Shown: piece by piece, positions 24,111 to 37,324 of the stretch
How positions within the stretch are numbered: position 1 is the first letter of the stretch
Layout: each line of letters starts with the position of its first letter
Assembly: GCF_001640805.2 (NCBI RefSeq)
Contig: NC_066851.1
Location: 7,238,712-7,302,711 of the forward strand
Direction of reading: 5' to 3'
From: Lates calcarifer
Lineage: Eukaryota; Chordata; Actinopteri; Centropomidae
Length of the DNA stretch: 64,000 nucleotides
Notes under the pieces: generated by a model
The model's input: the letters and a program-made list of their open reading frames with translations, nothing else
The model's database searches: none
Told to the model about the DNA's origin: nothing
Position numbers and translations under genes: made by a program

Positions 24111-27100
24111 ACTTTACTTCACTTATGTGTATCACATAAGTGTCTATATATGTCTATTCATATCCACAAACTTGTGTGTGTGTACATTTCTCTAAAAGTC
24201 ACATCAACAATTCAGCATTTGTAAGTGAGCATTACCAAACTGCATTCCTAAACATTGCAGGTCTTAAATTCCGGCTGCACGTCTCTCAGTGTGTGTGTGT
24301 AAGCAAGTGGTTATTTGTGTGTGTTTTGATCTCAGTTGCACGCAGTGACTCCACTGTCGCCTCTCAGCTGTTTTGCTCCTGTAAACACAGCATTGGCTGC
24401 TCAGTGTCACATAGAAAAAAGGGAAGGACACGAGCAGGCCAAACCCAGCTTCCCATCAGTGCTCCATTCAGAGTTATGCATATGTAGTTAGTAGACACAC
24501 ACACATTCTTGCCCCAAGCTGTTTAAACCTGGCTGAAAACAATTTATTCATAGCTTGGGGAAAAAAAACACTGGCTGCAAGTTATTATTTTGTCATGTCT
24601 TTAGTTTGTTCCACTTCCTAATTAGTCCTTTAATCATAGAAAATAATCCACTGACTGCAGATTTGTAATTATATAGAAAAAATATGGAGGGACTCTTACA
24701 GCACAAAACAGTTTTATGAGGCCTTCAACACAGACCTGACAAACTTCTAACCTTTGTTCAGTTCCACCATCAAACTGAATGTAAATAAACTGCAGGAAAT
24801 AGTTGAAATGATATTGCTGGCAAGTGTTGACATACCAATGTCCAGTCCTCTGCTTCCCATGGATATGAAGTTTTAATGACTACAATAACAAAAATAAACA
24901 ACAGAGTAGCTGTTGCCAAAAAAGTGTGGATATTGCTGTTTGTGTTAAGGGTTAAGGGCTCCAACAATGGAGTCTGACTGTAAACACCACAAGAGCACTG
25001 AGTTGAACTGAGATAAAAATTCACTTATGCTAAGACATCAGTGTATACATGTATATCCAGTTATTTGTTTTGACTCATGTACTTATTTGGTCTAAATTGC
25101 TCTGTACCAGATTTAACACTATGTGGGCTTTATTAATATTTGTAGCATATACAGTATGACATGCTTACGTCAGAGGCACACTACAAAAGATGACCACTCT
25201 CAAATGTCACAAATTCCACCCAATGGCTTGAAGCCCAAGCTTCCTGGATACTCATTGTTGGATAGTTGAATAACTTTGGAAATGGCATTCCTCAATACCT
25301 TTCCAGTATTGGAAATATTAGAAGCTGTGACTGACCATTTTTATAACTTTCCAAAATTAACTTTCCAACATTGTCATCCACTTGACATTGTGATTGGTCA
25401 GCTGTGCAGAGGTAAGAAAGGAGCCAGGGTGTGGACTTCTCTCTAAAGCTCTTTTTTCATACTTGAAACAACTATTTTTTCCATTTTTCGTGTGGACAAA
25501 TGAGCACAATATCATGAACGAAAGGGAATGAGAGTCTGGAAATGTGTGCAATTATCCCTGTATTTATACAGTATTGTGTATTTTTCCTCTCTTTGACAGT
25601 CAGCACCAAATGTTGGTATTTCCAAAGCGGTTGGACAATTCATCTTACAAACTACTTCTGAATGAACATGCTAGCTTCCGCTTTCTGAATGGAATGCAAA
25701 TGTAAGTTCATGATGGGACCTTGCAAATTTTAAATGCTGTAAAGTGATAAACATCTTAAAGTCCTATTGGTACATGACCAATGAAAAATGTCTCGTATTC
25801 ATAGGCTACACAGATGTGATGTGCTCCAGCCTTTTAAGATGTGGCTCTCAAATGTCAGTCAACCAAAAAAAGACCCTAGAGACTTGAAGCTATTTCTACA
25901 ATTATGTTTAAAAAAAAGTTTCTATCCTCTTTTGAAAAAATGCAAAAGTTATAGCTTCCTCACTCAAACTGAGAAAATTTAAATTCCTGTTGGTCTTTAA
26001 AATGATAAATTTGGTGACTTTCTGAAAGTATCACTCGCTACAAGAAAAATGCTGCAATTTCATAACACTATAAGGAACTCCAAATACATCCCCGTGCTGT
26101 GCTGTATTGAGCAACCCTACATGATGGCCATCTGTAGATCGATAGAGGATGAGTGTGCTGCTCCAGACTCCATCGCCTCACACCAATCACCACAGACAAC
26201 TACTGCCAACCACAGACAGTCTAAATGGACGACACTTGAGGAGATCCACTCGGATGAGACTGCAGGAGCTGACTCAAGTAAAGAAAGTTTACTCTGGGGC
26301 AAGTTCACTGTCATCACTTCCCCTTTTGTCTTGAGATGCTGTTCCTTTCTTTAGAAATGTAGGAAAATCTTGAGGTCAGCAAAAACTAAATGTGGAGCTC
26401 TCATTTCCTTCAAGATTGGCTGCGCCAGTGGAATGGGATTGGAATAGTGAGTGTTTGCTTTGGTGGTTTGAAAATCTGTATTGACAATAGTCCCCAGAGG
26501 CAGGAAAACATTCTGTGTATGCAGTGGAAAAAAAACAGTTGAACAACCACTGAAAGAGTTCGTTTGATTTCCAGCAGAAGTACAGTTAATCAGCATTTTA
26601 CTTGTTTTCACCATGTACAGTGTTTCCTTGGCTTTGGATTTAACCCCAGCACACTTGGCATATCTTAAACCTCTTGTGGTGTGTGCAGCTGCTAACAGGG
26701 CCGTTGCAGTGGCATTGTGGGGAGTCATCCCTGTGAGATGTGGAGATAGCTGAGAGAGTAGTTGGAGCCAGATGTGATCGTGCAGCCATCGAGTCTACTG
26801 TGTGACTGTAAATCATTAAAGCTGTCTGAGTGTTGTGATTGGAAAACAATTGCATTAAATTGGTGGCTCTTGCCTCTCTGAGCTCCGAGACGCTGTTTGC
26901 TGTCTTTGGGGGGTACGGTGTGTAGCTAACCCTCTCTATCTGCCCTGTGATCCTCTCCCTGCTCTGTCAGTCAAGTCAGCAGAGGTCAGAGGGTTCAGAT
27001 AGCGCTCAGCAGCATCATCCATTACCTCAGTGTCGGCTGCTGGGCTTAGAGCACAATCAATTCACCGCACACACACATATAGGCGCGTGCATGTGTACTC

Positions 27101-29714
27101 ACACATGCACACAAAAGCTTAAACACTCTTCAGAGCACCTAATTATGGCCTCAGTGCAACCTAATAAAACACACGTGCATCAAAGCGTTCATACACACAA
27201 ATGAGCGGCAAAGATACGTCTGACTTCCCTTTGGCAATGCCTCGTAAAGCTTCCACTTTGTCCTGGCCTTTCGTACAGTAGACATTGACTGGGCTCTGTC
27301 TGCGTGTAATGGAATGAATAGGTCTGTCGGCACTACAATGAATAGTGCTTTCTCTTTACAGGGAGACTGAAGGGAGTCCACTGAATAAACGTCCTCGCCG
27401 CCTGCCTGAGAGGATTCCTCCTGTTTAACAACACAGTAATGCTGTGGTGTAGCAAGCATTAAATGGGAAATACTATGCTGTAGGTGTGTACCCTCATGGA
27501 GGAAGGCAAATTAAAGAAGAATTTTTGTGGTATCACAATTAAGTTATGGACTGAGCAAACATGTTGTATGGAATAGACGAAAAACGTGGGTAAAATTTCA
27601 GAGTAGTCTCTCAATTTTAAATGTGACCATCTGTTATCACTCCCCAAAAGTGAACCTGTGGCTGTCAAAGTTTCATTAAAATATTTTCCAATTCATAGCA
27701 GGGAAGAGGCAGCTGCAGAATGTGTTCGCTAACAGAAGCCAAACTGTCTGGGGCAAAAGGAAAAACATATTTCAAGGCTGAGGTTTGGTGGCATCAGAGT
27801 GGACTGAGATTAACGGCACTTCAAGAGAGAAAAAAAAAATAGCTCATTTTCAAAGGCGCTATCAAACAAGTGATTATAAGTCTGAACTGGAGTGAAAATG
27901 AAATGTGGTACATTCACACCCACGCTGCAACATATGTCCCTCCAGTTTTCAAAATTATCAAGGACCCGAATGTGTTAGGATTCTTGTCAGAGAAGTACAA
28001 AAAGTACAGAAAAACATCTGTCTGAATGCGTCACTAAAAATGATACTGACGGACAGATTTTGGAAACTGCACCTTCACTCAGTTTGTGGTCACAATCCGT
28101 GTGTCATTAGCCACTGATTTATTATGGCTGCAGCTAATTACACAGTCAACAGCTGGGATTTTCCTCTCTGTGTGTTCTGTGAGTGAAACATCCAAATTAG
28201 AGAGGTGTTCTATAGATTTACATTATCTTAAATGAGCAAGCCCAGAAAATACAGTAAATATAAATTTCAATGTTGAAGTAATTTGATTCAAAAACACTGG
28301 CTATGTTGCAACGAAACTCTAATTCTGGTGCTCATTAAACAACAAAATAAGAAAACAATCCTTTTTTTGTAAATTTCGTTGAACAAACCTCTAAGGAAAT
28401 AAAGAGATGAAATTACACACTTCTTTGCAAAACAATTATTGTAGTGACTTGCAACTCATCAGACCACACAGCCTGAATTTATCAGCATGAGTTTGTAGAG
28501 AACAGCCTACATACCAATATAAAACACATTGACACATGGACCTCTAAATCTTGGGTTATATAAAGGTCATAGCCATTTTATATGAGATGGCTTATCTAAA
28601 GATGATTGTTCCCAAGTGATGTGAAAATTATTGCTTCAATGAAGAGAAAGTGCAGTTTCCCATAGGATGAGCTCGGGAAGTCTGCATGGAAACATGCGAT
28701 ATGCTATCTTTATATTGGCCTCATTACTATTTATTTATTACATCCTATTAATTCTCAGTCATTTATCACATTATATGTCGCCACCCTACCAGAGCAAAAG
28801 CTTTGGCTGTCCTCCATTTTTGTGTCTAATCTTAATTGGAAACTGCTGTAGGGGAGATTGGGGCATGAGAGGAAAAGAAGGAGACAAGAGAAGGGAGGGT
28901 GGAGAGGAACAGAAAAAGATGAGAGACAGACAGATGGACAGATGGACAGAGAGATGACAATATATCAACTATGTTAAAACCAGACAAGCAGCAAATCACT
29001 CATACCCCAGTGCTTTTTGTTCTCAATCGCTCCATTCTTTCCCTCTTTAGCACGGGTGCAGCTGCGTCCTGGACTGTATAACACATTTTTTAGGTGGAGG
29101 CCTGGTACTAGTATATGTGTACAAATGCATGTATGGAAAGACAAGGTCAAAGGTCATCCAGTTACTAAGGGTCAGAGAGGAAGCCCCTGTTTTATGATAT
29201 GATGGGGCCTGGCACTGGGGCGAACCTGATTAGGTGCTGAATGCATGGGACAGACAGCAACGTAAACAGAGATTAGAGAGGGGACAGAGACCCCCAGCAT
29301 GTCAGCACCCAGACCAACATCAACCTCCAAGCAATGAGGGGGAAGAGGCCACAGACACCATGTTGGTTATAGGAGACTGGAATGTCAGCATTTCGGTTTG
29401 GTTTGGTCCTGGAGTCCAAATCAGTCATTTGACTCTTTATATCTCTTTATATTCCACACCAGGGTTAATTTCACTGCGAAAATATTAGTTGATGATCCTG
29501 CACTAATAATGAGAATCTTGTATTTCAGCAATGTTAATTCTCTGCCAGAAATGTGAGATAACACTTCCAGTTCTTCTAAGAGAAAAACAAATAGATTTAT
29601 CTATTAAATGCCACTAAAATTAAACAAGAAACAGCCATTAAGTGCAGTGGCTGAGGATGTAACATTAACTTTGGCCACTTCAGGCCACATACACAACATT
29701 GATGAGAGTTTTAC
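24109..29714. other. Non-coding, no gene recognised
   Basis: Long AT-rich stretch with no exon I can support. It includes a purine-rich GACAGATG repeat at about 28920-28955 and non-repetitive patches at about 27830-28170 (for example ATGGCTGCAGCTAATTACAC) that could be conserved non-coding sequence. Confidence 0.45.
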
Positions 29715-30400
29715 AAAACAGTTACTTTCACATCTAACAGATACAGAGCAACATTAGCAGTTGTTTTGAGTCATATTTCTAGCCACCATGTAAATGTAAA
29801 TGAGACATTTATTCTCCTTTTAGGCTTCTTTGGTCTGCACCAAATCTTGAGGTATAATATCTGGCTTGTTAGCTGGTAAAAAAATAAGTTTACTTAATTA
29901 GTGACATTGTAGTAGATAAGATCAACTGCTACAACCAATGTAATTGTACATACCAAAGATGGCGACAGCTGTAGCCGCAGAATTCTTAGAAGACATAAGA
30001 ATTTAAGGGTACTATAAGTTAGTATTAACAACTGTTCACTTACTTCAACCACTGTTGTGTTTACAAGTCAAGAGGTTTGAATACGTCCTCTGGGCAGTGT
30101 TACTTCTTCATCCTCTCATGTTGGACTGAGGACAGACTGGACACTACAGGCTGGGGCTAGCTGGTTAGCATGCTAACCTCCCTGACAGAAATAGAGGCAA
30201 AACACTGGTAAAACACAGAGTTAACATTGGTGTTGCTTTCTACCTCTAGGACAGCTCTTAGCAAGTAAAGGAATGAAGTTTGATGTTGAGCTCACAATGG
30301 TTCTTCTAGACTGGTAAGTAAACAGCTGTTAATGCCGGTTATTAAAGCAACAGTAAAAAATACAAAAAACAAAAAACCTTACATATAGGACCTTTAAAAT
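29715..30400. repeat. Dispersed repeat family C
   Basis: Contains AGCAACATTAGCAGTTGTTT, TTCTAGCCACCATGTAAAT, TTGGTCTGCACCAAATCTTG, CTAGCTGGTTAGCATGCTAA and a terminal TATAGGACCTTTAAA. I recall this block order from abundant percomorph interspersed repeats, but cannot name the family. Weaker relatives occur at 2.2 and 12.8 kb. No coding capacity. Confidence 0.5.
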
Positions 30401-30442
30401 GCCATGAAAATATGTCTTTAAACTAGCAACAACCAAATGACA

Positions 30443-30470
30443 AACCCTAACCCTAACCCTAACCCTAACC
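30443..30470. repeat. Interstitial telomere-type array
   Basis: Four perfect CCCTAA units plus two bases. The 8-mer AACCAAAT occurs just before the array (30431-30438) and again at its right end (30467-30474), overlapping the last unit. The minus strand carries four GGG runs and could fold as a G-quadruplex. Confidence 0.9.
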
Positions 30471-32559
30471 AAATTTGACTAAAACTAATATACTGTACAT
30501 TTTATCAAAAGACTAGGATTAAAACTAAACATTTAGGTGACTAAATTAACACTGACCCACCTCAATATAATGTAGGATGTATTTCCCTCAACATCTCTGG
30601 GGTTTCCAGTGTAAAACTGCTTCACCCTGCCTTACAGAGCTGATTACCCAAATGTAATACTTTAATGATTTTCACCAGATAGTTTTAGTGTCCCCTGATG
30701 ACCCTTAATGCTGAGATCTCTCCACCCTTTGAAAAGCAAATCAATTTCTGGAATTTTTGGCACAAGACTGTTTTCACATACATTGTTTATGACACAGGTG
30801 TGGCAAATACAGTTCAGGATATAAGAGAAAAGGCTTCAGGGCAGCTTCAGAGCAAACATTTCACACACATAAATGAGGTTTTGATGAGTCTGTGACAGTA
30901 TCACACAGCCTCAACATGATGTGCCCAATATCTCTGGCTTGTGTGCATGTAATGATGTGTGTGTAAGGGAGGGGTCCCCTCAATCTTCTGTTTCATATTA
31001 CCCTCAGACCTTTATGAGATCATGCCTCAGCCATACTGACAGTTTTCATTGCCCAAAAAGGAAAACAACATTTAAGATCCATGTTTTTAAATCAAACTAT
31101 TATTCCAGTATATGAGCTTCAGCTCAGCTTAACAGCCACTGACACTCAATCACACTCCCTTTAATGGAAGGGAATTTGTGAGTTAGCAAACATGGCCCCC
31201 GTCTTGTCCTGGCAAATGCACACCGCAGCAGCTTCAGCAGGCGGCTTTGGCTTGTGCTCGCCGCCATCTGCTTTGAATTGTGACCAGTTGAGACAGGGCT
31301 GTGGTCAGGAGGAGGAGGAGGAGGCTCGGGCCTCATCTGGATCTAATAGGTGATAAGAGGAAACTGAGCCATCCTGAAAAGTGCCTGAGGGTCTCATGCC
31401 AGAAGTGGTCAGTAAAGGAGGGCAAGGGGTAAACAGGGGGTCACGTTTAGAACACTGACATATGACTGGTATGTTACTGTATGAATTATTAAGAGGGAAT
31501 TCCTTTTTAACATCACAGTTTTAAGCCCTACAAATATTGGTAATCAAGTGTATTGTATAAAACTGGAGATATGTGCGGTATTTCCTGCCGCTCATCTCAT
31601 TAACAGAGAGCTTACTGCAGGAAAAACAATACCACTGCTCCAACAGAGTGAATACATCTCCAAATTAATTTGCAGTCTGGTTTATACACTCTAATAGATT
31701 CACTGTTTAATAGCCAGCTAGAATAAACACTCCTTTTCCATTCAACAAGTTATTATAGTTATCTACAGCTCTATGCCAACTAATTTTCCTTTTTAATGGT
31801 CATTGCTTTGGAAATGAGCAAATAAGCACGAGGAAACAGGGACAGTGGCCATTGCACAGCCTCATCAGTGGGATATACTATTCATCAGTCGAAAAGTTCA
31901 TCTCCATTAGTCAGCATTACCCTGCTGCCTCAGCTGAGTCCATAGAGTAATGGCCCATAGATAGAGCCCATTCACAGTCATTACCAAAGGCTGCTCACCC
32001 AGGACCATGGTGCAATACCTCACTCTGTGGCTGGCAGAGTGCCACAGGGACAGATAGGCTCCTATCTGAGCCTGCCAGGCTACCTGTCACACCATATCAG
32101 AGGCATCATCTTTCTGACACTCGTTCACACTTTGGGGAACAACGCAGGCTGTGAGTTATGCGATTATCTCATGGATTTAGAAGAGTGGGGATATAAACAA
32201 AGCTTTCTGCACACCCACCCGCATAGATATACACGTATAGATGTGTATGTGGATGGATGGGCAGTGGCAGGGAGCTCTGTTGCTGCCGCTGGGACAGAGG
32301 AGGAAAACATTCCTGACGAGTCAAAGGGCAAACGCCCCACTTCCTGCTACTCAGGATGATGAGACTGGAGGAGCGTGAAGGGGAAGGGGAGTCAGGGGCG
32401 TGAACGGGAGGGACATTGGTATGATATTTGTTGCAGCTGTGACCATTCCCCTGTCTTTCTCCCCTCTCCACCCATCCTGCCCTCCTCATTTTCTTTTCCC
32501 CCGCTTGGAGAAATTAGCCAGGGTGAGCCTTTGGGTATTGTGAGTATCATCTTTCTGCT
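30471..32559. other. Non-coding, no gene recognised
   Basis: Mostly AT-rich. Contains a short GGA triplet run at about 31306-31324 and a candidate conserved element at 31575-31850. Confidence 0.45.
31575..31850. promoter_or_regulatory. Candidate conserved non-coding element
   Basis: Non-repetitive AT-rich stretch with CATCTCATTAACAGAG, CCAAATTAATTTGCAG, CACTGTTTAATAGCC and GCCAACTAATTTTCC. Homeodomain-type cores are dense and there is no coding frame. Conservation is not visible from one sequence. Confidence 0.22.
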
Positions 32560-32845
32560 GTCTGCCGCCTCTTGATCCCCAAGCAGCATCAACTGCTAGC
32601 TAAAGTTTCCTCAGCTTGATCGCCGGACTGTGGGTCCCCCTCAGTCACCTCCCGGGTCCGGTGAGCCCTCTTCCCTGGTTGCTGTTTCTCACAGGGCCTC
32701 CCGGTGCCATCCAATCCCCGGTGAGCTGCTGCGGATGGAGGTGATTTACTGGTGGCCCCTGTGTTTGTTTTCCCTTGCTCTGCTGTTGGTTCTGCTAAGC
32801 ACCCTGCTTAGCTACTTAGCTGGCGAGGGGTACTTTTGTGTGTGA
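32560..32845 (+). other. Possible promoter/first-exon region with a short membrane-anchor frame
   Basis: A CpG-containing, GC-richer island in AT-rich DNA, with two strong donor-like sites of the form CCG/GTGAGC (at about 32657 and 32720). An ATG at 32735 opens 36 codons beginning MEVIYWWPLCLF and followed by a Leu-rich hydrophobic stretch like a signal anchor. I recognise no family and see no downstream exon. It could equally be chance in a GC-rich patch. Confidence 0.2.
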
Positions 32846-33491
32846 ATGTGTGTGTGTGGATGTGTATATGTTCCCCTAGTCTCCCGCCCATGAGCAAACC
32901 CATGGGCATATGTGACTTATTTTCGATAAACTTAGGCATTAATGTTTTGAGAATGGTCAAAGTGGGAGGTATTCAGGTTTTATTGAAATAGCCTGTTCTA
33001 ATAGAGGATCCATGGAGTGTGACAAATTTGATTTAGCTGACAAAGCTGGCTCACACACTCCAACAGTAGACCTAAGGTTGGGCCTGTGTATCTGCCATAG
33101 AGCGCCAGTGGTCTGTTAGAAGTGCTAATGTCATCATTTGACACATGCTGCCCTAAAACCTGCGCAGGTGGCAAGGGCTTGGCCTCCATCAGGGTGAACA
33201 TATATACACACAAAACCACACACACACACATACACTCTCATATCAATGTAAGCGCTCTATCCATTACACACAGAGATAAACAAAGACGCCGCAGTCATTA
33301 CCCAGTGTTCATTTAATTGGCCATGTAGCCGGAGGGGAGGGGTGGCGAGGTCACGTTGCTCTCTCTCTCTCTGGGCGCCCATTATTTGCTCAGTTAAGCC
33401 CGGCACCGCGTGGCGTGGCCTGGGAAGGCTGTGGATACACTTGTTACTTCTCACTGAGACAGCCTAATTAGAAGCAGCCGTCCAGTGCTTG

Positions 33492-33538
33492 ACACACACA
33501 CACACACACCCCACCACCACCACCACCCCCCCCGCCCG
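33492..33538. repeat. (CA)n(CCA)n compound microsatellite with C run
   Basis: CA units pass into CCA triplets and then a C-rich run. Confidence 0.9.
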
Positions 33539-33699
33539 ACACCACCTGAGAGGCAGAGCTCAGACCCACCTGTTCCCTGTGGACACCTCGACCAGAATTA
33601 ACAGTTCTTACGAGGACCCTCTGTCTCTCACAGTCTGGCTTATTGATATCCTGTGTGGCTGGAGTCAGGTTGATGGATTCTTACTGATGCAGTACTGAC

Positions 33700-34110
33700 A
33701 TTTTTGGTAGCACTTTTTAATAAGTCATATTTTCTTTATAAGCTTTATAAGTTATATTTAATTAATCAATGAACATATATCATTTTAAATGCTTTCAGAT
33801 GACTAATTAACAATAACATTTGGGTTGCCAGGTTGGATAACCTTTATATAGCTGTTTCAGTCATGTTAATGGCCTATTCAGAATCATTAAGATGAAAGTG
33901 AAATATCCATGACCCTTTTACTAACTGATGATTATAATGGCAGAATTTATTGATAAATATTTTATAAAGTGAGCATTTCATTAATAAAAGGTTATAAGTT
34001 TCTTGATTTTTCTACAACCTGGCAACCCAAGTTCAATAAACCAGAAATAAAAGACTGATCTATAAAGCATTATAAATTATTTATTCACTTTAATCCAGCA
34101 TGCTTACTTA
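33700..34110. repeat. Foldback (inverted-repeat) element
   Basis: A perfect 16-base inverted repeat (TTGGGTTGCCAGGTTG at 33820-33835; its complement at 34015-34030) lies inside weaker outer arms (CTTTATAAGCTTTATAAG near 33734-33751; TATAAAGCATTATAAATT near 34061-34078). The interior is AT-rich and non-coding. The layout fits a foldback or MITE-type element; outer ends are approximate. Confidence 0.6.
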
Positions 34111-37100
34111 GGCCTTTTGTGACAGTGGTAACTAAACTAGACTAAACTTTGGTGTAAAACTGTGTCATGTAGAGTAGACCGCTGTGGTTGGCAGACATGC
34201 AACCCCACTCTGAACATGAACCCTTCATCCAGACACACCAGCAAGGCAGCAGAGTCCCCTCTATTTAGCATCCGAGCACTGTTTTTTTCAAAAGCCTGAA
34301 GCGCATCTAGCTTTGATTCCCTGTCGGCAGACACTACATTATATGGGGCACGGACGGTCAAACTAGCTGCTGCCGTAGAGCCGCACTCAGAGGACTGCCA
34401 ATTACTGATGCATGAGTCATTTCTAAAGGAGCACTTGGAAATAATGCCAAACATGAAAAACTTTCCCCTACTCAGTGGAGCGCACTCGATACAGAGGCAC
34501 TGATGCATGTGGGGGTAAACTCGTCTGTTTTTTGGGCTGGCTGGATGAGACACAGGAAGTAGGGGCTGACTCTGGCACCAAGTCAGCTTTGTGTAAATAC
34601 TGCGACATGCACTTACATGCCAGCAGTCAAACATACATTCCTGTGTTGAAAGGAATGCAAACATTAAAACACACTTAGTAGTATTTGCATGTGAATCATT
34701 CATGTGTGAGCTTAATGTACATAAACATATAGTCTTGTTACTACTTGTTTTCACTCTCTCTCTCTCTCTCGCTCGCTTTTTCTTCTTTTATAATTATGGA
34801 AGAAAAGAAATTCTCACTGTGTAACTTCGTGGGGACATTCAAGGTCTCACCTCTTCCACAATCACTTGCACTGCATCATCACTTGCCTCTTCAAGAGAGA
34901 TGAGGCAGACACAAAGAAACATGTCGGTTTGTTTGTGTTTTACACATGAACAGAGCACTTTTGAATTAGACACAGAGGTTAAAAGGTCAGCAGCGATGTG
35001 CAGGGATATTGCAGACAGAGTGAGGTAAACATGGGAAAAGCCAAAGAGGAAGGGAACTTAATTGCACCGTCATCCTGCTCTCCTCTGCTTTCCACCCCTC
35101 TGATGTGGCTTTATGCGGAGGTTAGGGGAGGCAGGGGACACTCTGTCTGCCCCCTCTGCTCTCTCTTTCTCCCTTTCCTTTTGCGTCTGTCTGCTCCACA
35201 GATGCTGCTCTGCCTGATGTGAAGTGACATTTATTAAAGTCCAGCCTTCAGGACTGGTTGATGGAGGGAGCGATGGTAAGAGAAAGATGGCGGGGGGGTA
35301 AAGAGAGAAGGTGGTCTCCCGGTCAGTCTTTTCATGTGTTTCCAGAGGGATGAGGAAGAGGAAGGGGAGGACGAGGGAAAAAGGAGAAGCAGTGGTGTCA
35401 GATATGGATCTGAAAAAGAGGAGTGAAGCCTTACAGGTAATAAGAATGAAATAGTGTGGAGGAAGGGGGGAAAAAGTCATCAGCATCTAATTCTTAAATA
35501 TAAAAAGCTCTAGGCTGGATCTGGAGGTGTGTTTAAGCCTCCTTGCGTTATTGATGAGCCTGTCAAGGCCACTCTTCATCAGGTTGTGGGAAGCTAAAGG
35601 GGGGGGCGGGGGCGGGGGGGATTGAGGGGAGGTAAGGATGGCGTCAGAAAGAGGGAGGGGCGGGGTGAGAGGACGGGTTCGGCTCAAGGTCTGCTGAGCC
35701 TAAAAGCAGTTTCCCCGATAGCCGTAAATAATGAACGGAGACAGAAAAGAAGAGGAAAAGGGACAGAGGAGTGGAAGCCAGACAGAAAACCAGACTAAAA
35801 GATGGAGGGAGAGGAGGAGTGAGATTAAAATGAGAAAATAATAATGGAGTTGAGGGATTTTGAAAATAACTGAGGTAAAAACTGATGTGGCAGCTACTGG
35901 TCATATTCTTTAATGTGGCTCAACGCGTTTTAATACCCTGGACATCTCAACCATGTAATATGTTATGGATTTTTTTCTATACATGCCATTTACTTTTATG
36001 TGCTAACTCATTTTTGTACCAACAGACTACTCCACAAGTTGAAGTTGAAGAATGTGGGCTACGTCCCTCTGATTTTCTGCAGTCTTGGGGTTAGGGTTCA
36101 AGCCAAGATGGAGTGTGTGACTCCACCACAGAAAACTGAGTCATCCCTTCAGCCAGTTGGCTCGTTCTAGATGACCGAGAGGAACGGCCGTCCGGCAATC
36201 TGCCTGTCAGATTCAAACATGACCGTGATTATTTCTCCTCAGCACAATCCAATTCTGTGGCGTGGAACTAGGAAATATGTGACCTATTTTTTTGTTTGTT
36301 TTTTTTTTTGTGCGTGTGTGTGTTTTGTTTTAGCCCCCACATACATCCCTTTCCCCCTTCTCTCCCTCTTCTTTAGCTTGATATTTAGGTCACGAGGGGA
36401 CAGCGTTTTCCAGGCAGAGGGCGAGAGCTTACTGTCCACTCGCTCCCCAGCCCCCGATATGTAATTGAAAATATACAAATGGATTAGCTGGAGAGAGTTC
36501 AATGCCAGTGGGTCTGTTTGGTTTTGGAGTGGCCCGGTGGACTCGGACCCTCTAATACCGCGGGGGTGGATGATGGACAGATTCAGGGATTTAGGTTCTT
36601 GATCAGCTGGAACATGGTGAGACCAGAATTAAAATCAACGTTCGCTCAGAGGGAAACATTCCTATTGGCTGTGACAACGTTGTACCACTCACCAAGTTAA
36701 TTAACCAGAGATATGAGAACATGGTGAAGACGAGCAGTCAGACTGTCACAAACATTTTTAAAAAGGCTTTTAGGTTAGTAAGTTATTTGGAAAAAAAAAT
36801 AAAGGTGAACAGTAAACTGTTGTAACCATCACCACAGTGTCATATACTAATTAACTAACTGTTGTAAAGTGAGTTTAGATAATCCAGTTTCTAAATGGTT
36901 TGACGTGTCCCTCGCAGCACAGCGAGCTGCTTTTTCACTGGCTTGTATTCAACATTGTTTCTATTGCATTTTTTTCATATGACATTCTGAGAAGGAATAT
37001 GTTTGCTGTCTGTATTCAGAGATAAATGATGACCTGCTATTAGAAGTTGAAACTTCGAGTTGAACAGTGATTGAGCCTCTGTGACTAAAGTGCAAGCGTT

Positions 37101-37324
37101 TCAGCACAGGTACGTGTGTCACTGTAACTTCTATATCCACGACGTCTACCAACACTCTCCTCTGATGTCATTTATTTCAGCACTTTAAGTGTAGTCACTT
37201 TGGTCTAAAAATCTACACCAAAAAAATCTCTCTCCTGCTATAATTACACCCATACATCACATCTTTCTGCTGAGGCAGGCTGATAACATTAATGTCACTT
37301 TTGTGTCATTACCTTCGTTACCAT
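34111..37324. other. Non-coding, no gene recognised
   Basis: Holds the longest open frame in the window (minus strand, 34137-34754, 205 codons), which is Cys/Ser-rich with no domain and no codon bias that I can see. Purine-rich sequence dominates 35270-35870, and a T-rich patch lies at about 36285-36315. Confidence 0.45.
35599..35633. repeat. G-run tract
   Basis: Several runs of 3-8 G on the plus strand (GGGGGGGGCGGGGGCGGGGG style), enough for an intramolecular G-quadruplex. It lies in a purine-rich neighbourhood (about 35270-35870). Confidence 0.85.

Noticed and set aside
34137..34754. Longest open frame in the window, 205 codons, minus strand
   Set aside because: Cys/Ser-rich with no recognisable domain, no codon bias and no splice or promoter support. 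A frame of this length is plausible by chance in 64 kb read in six frames.
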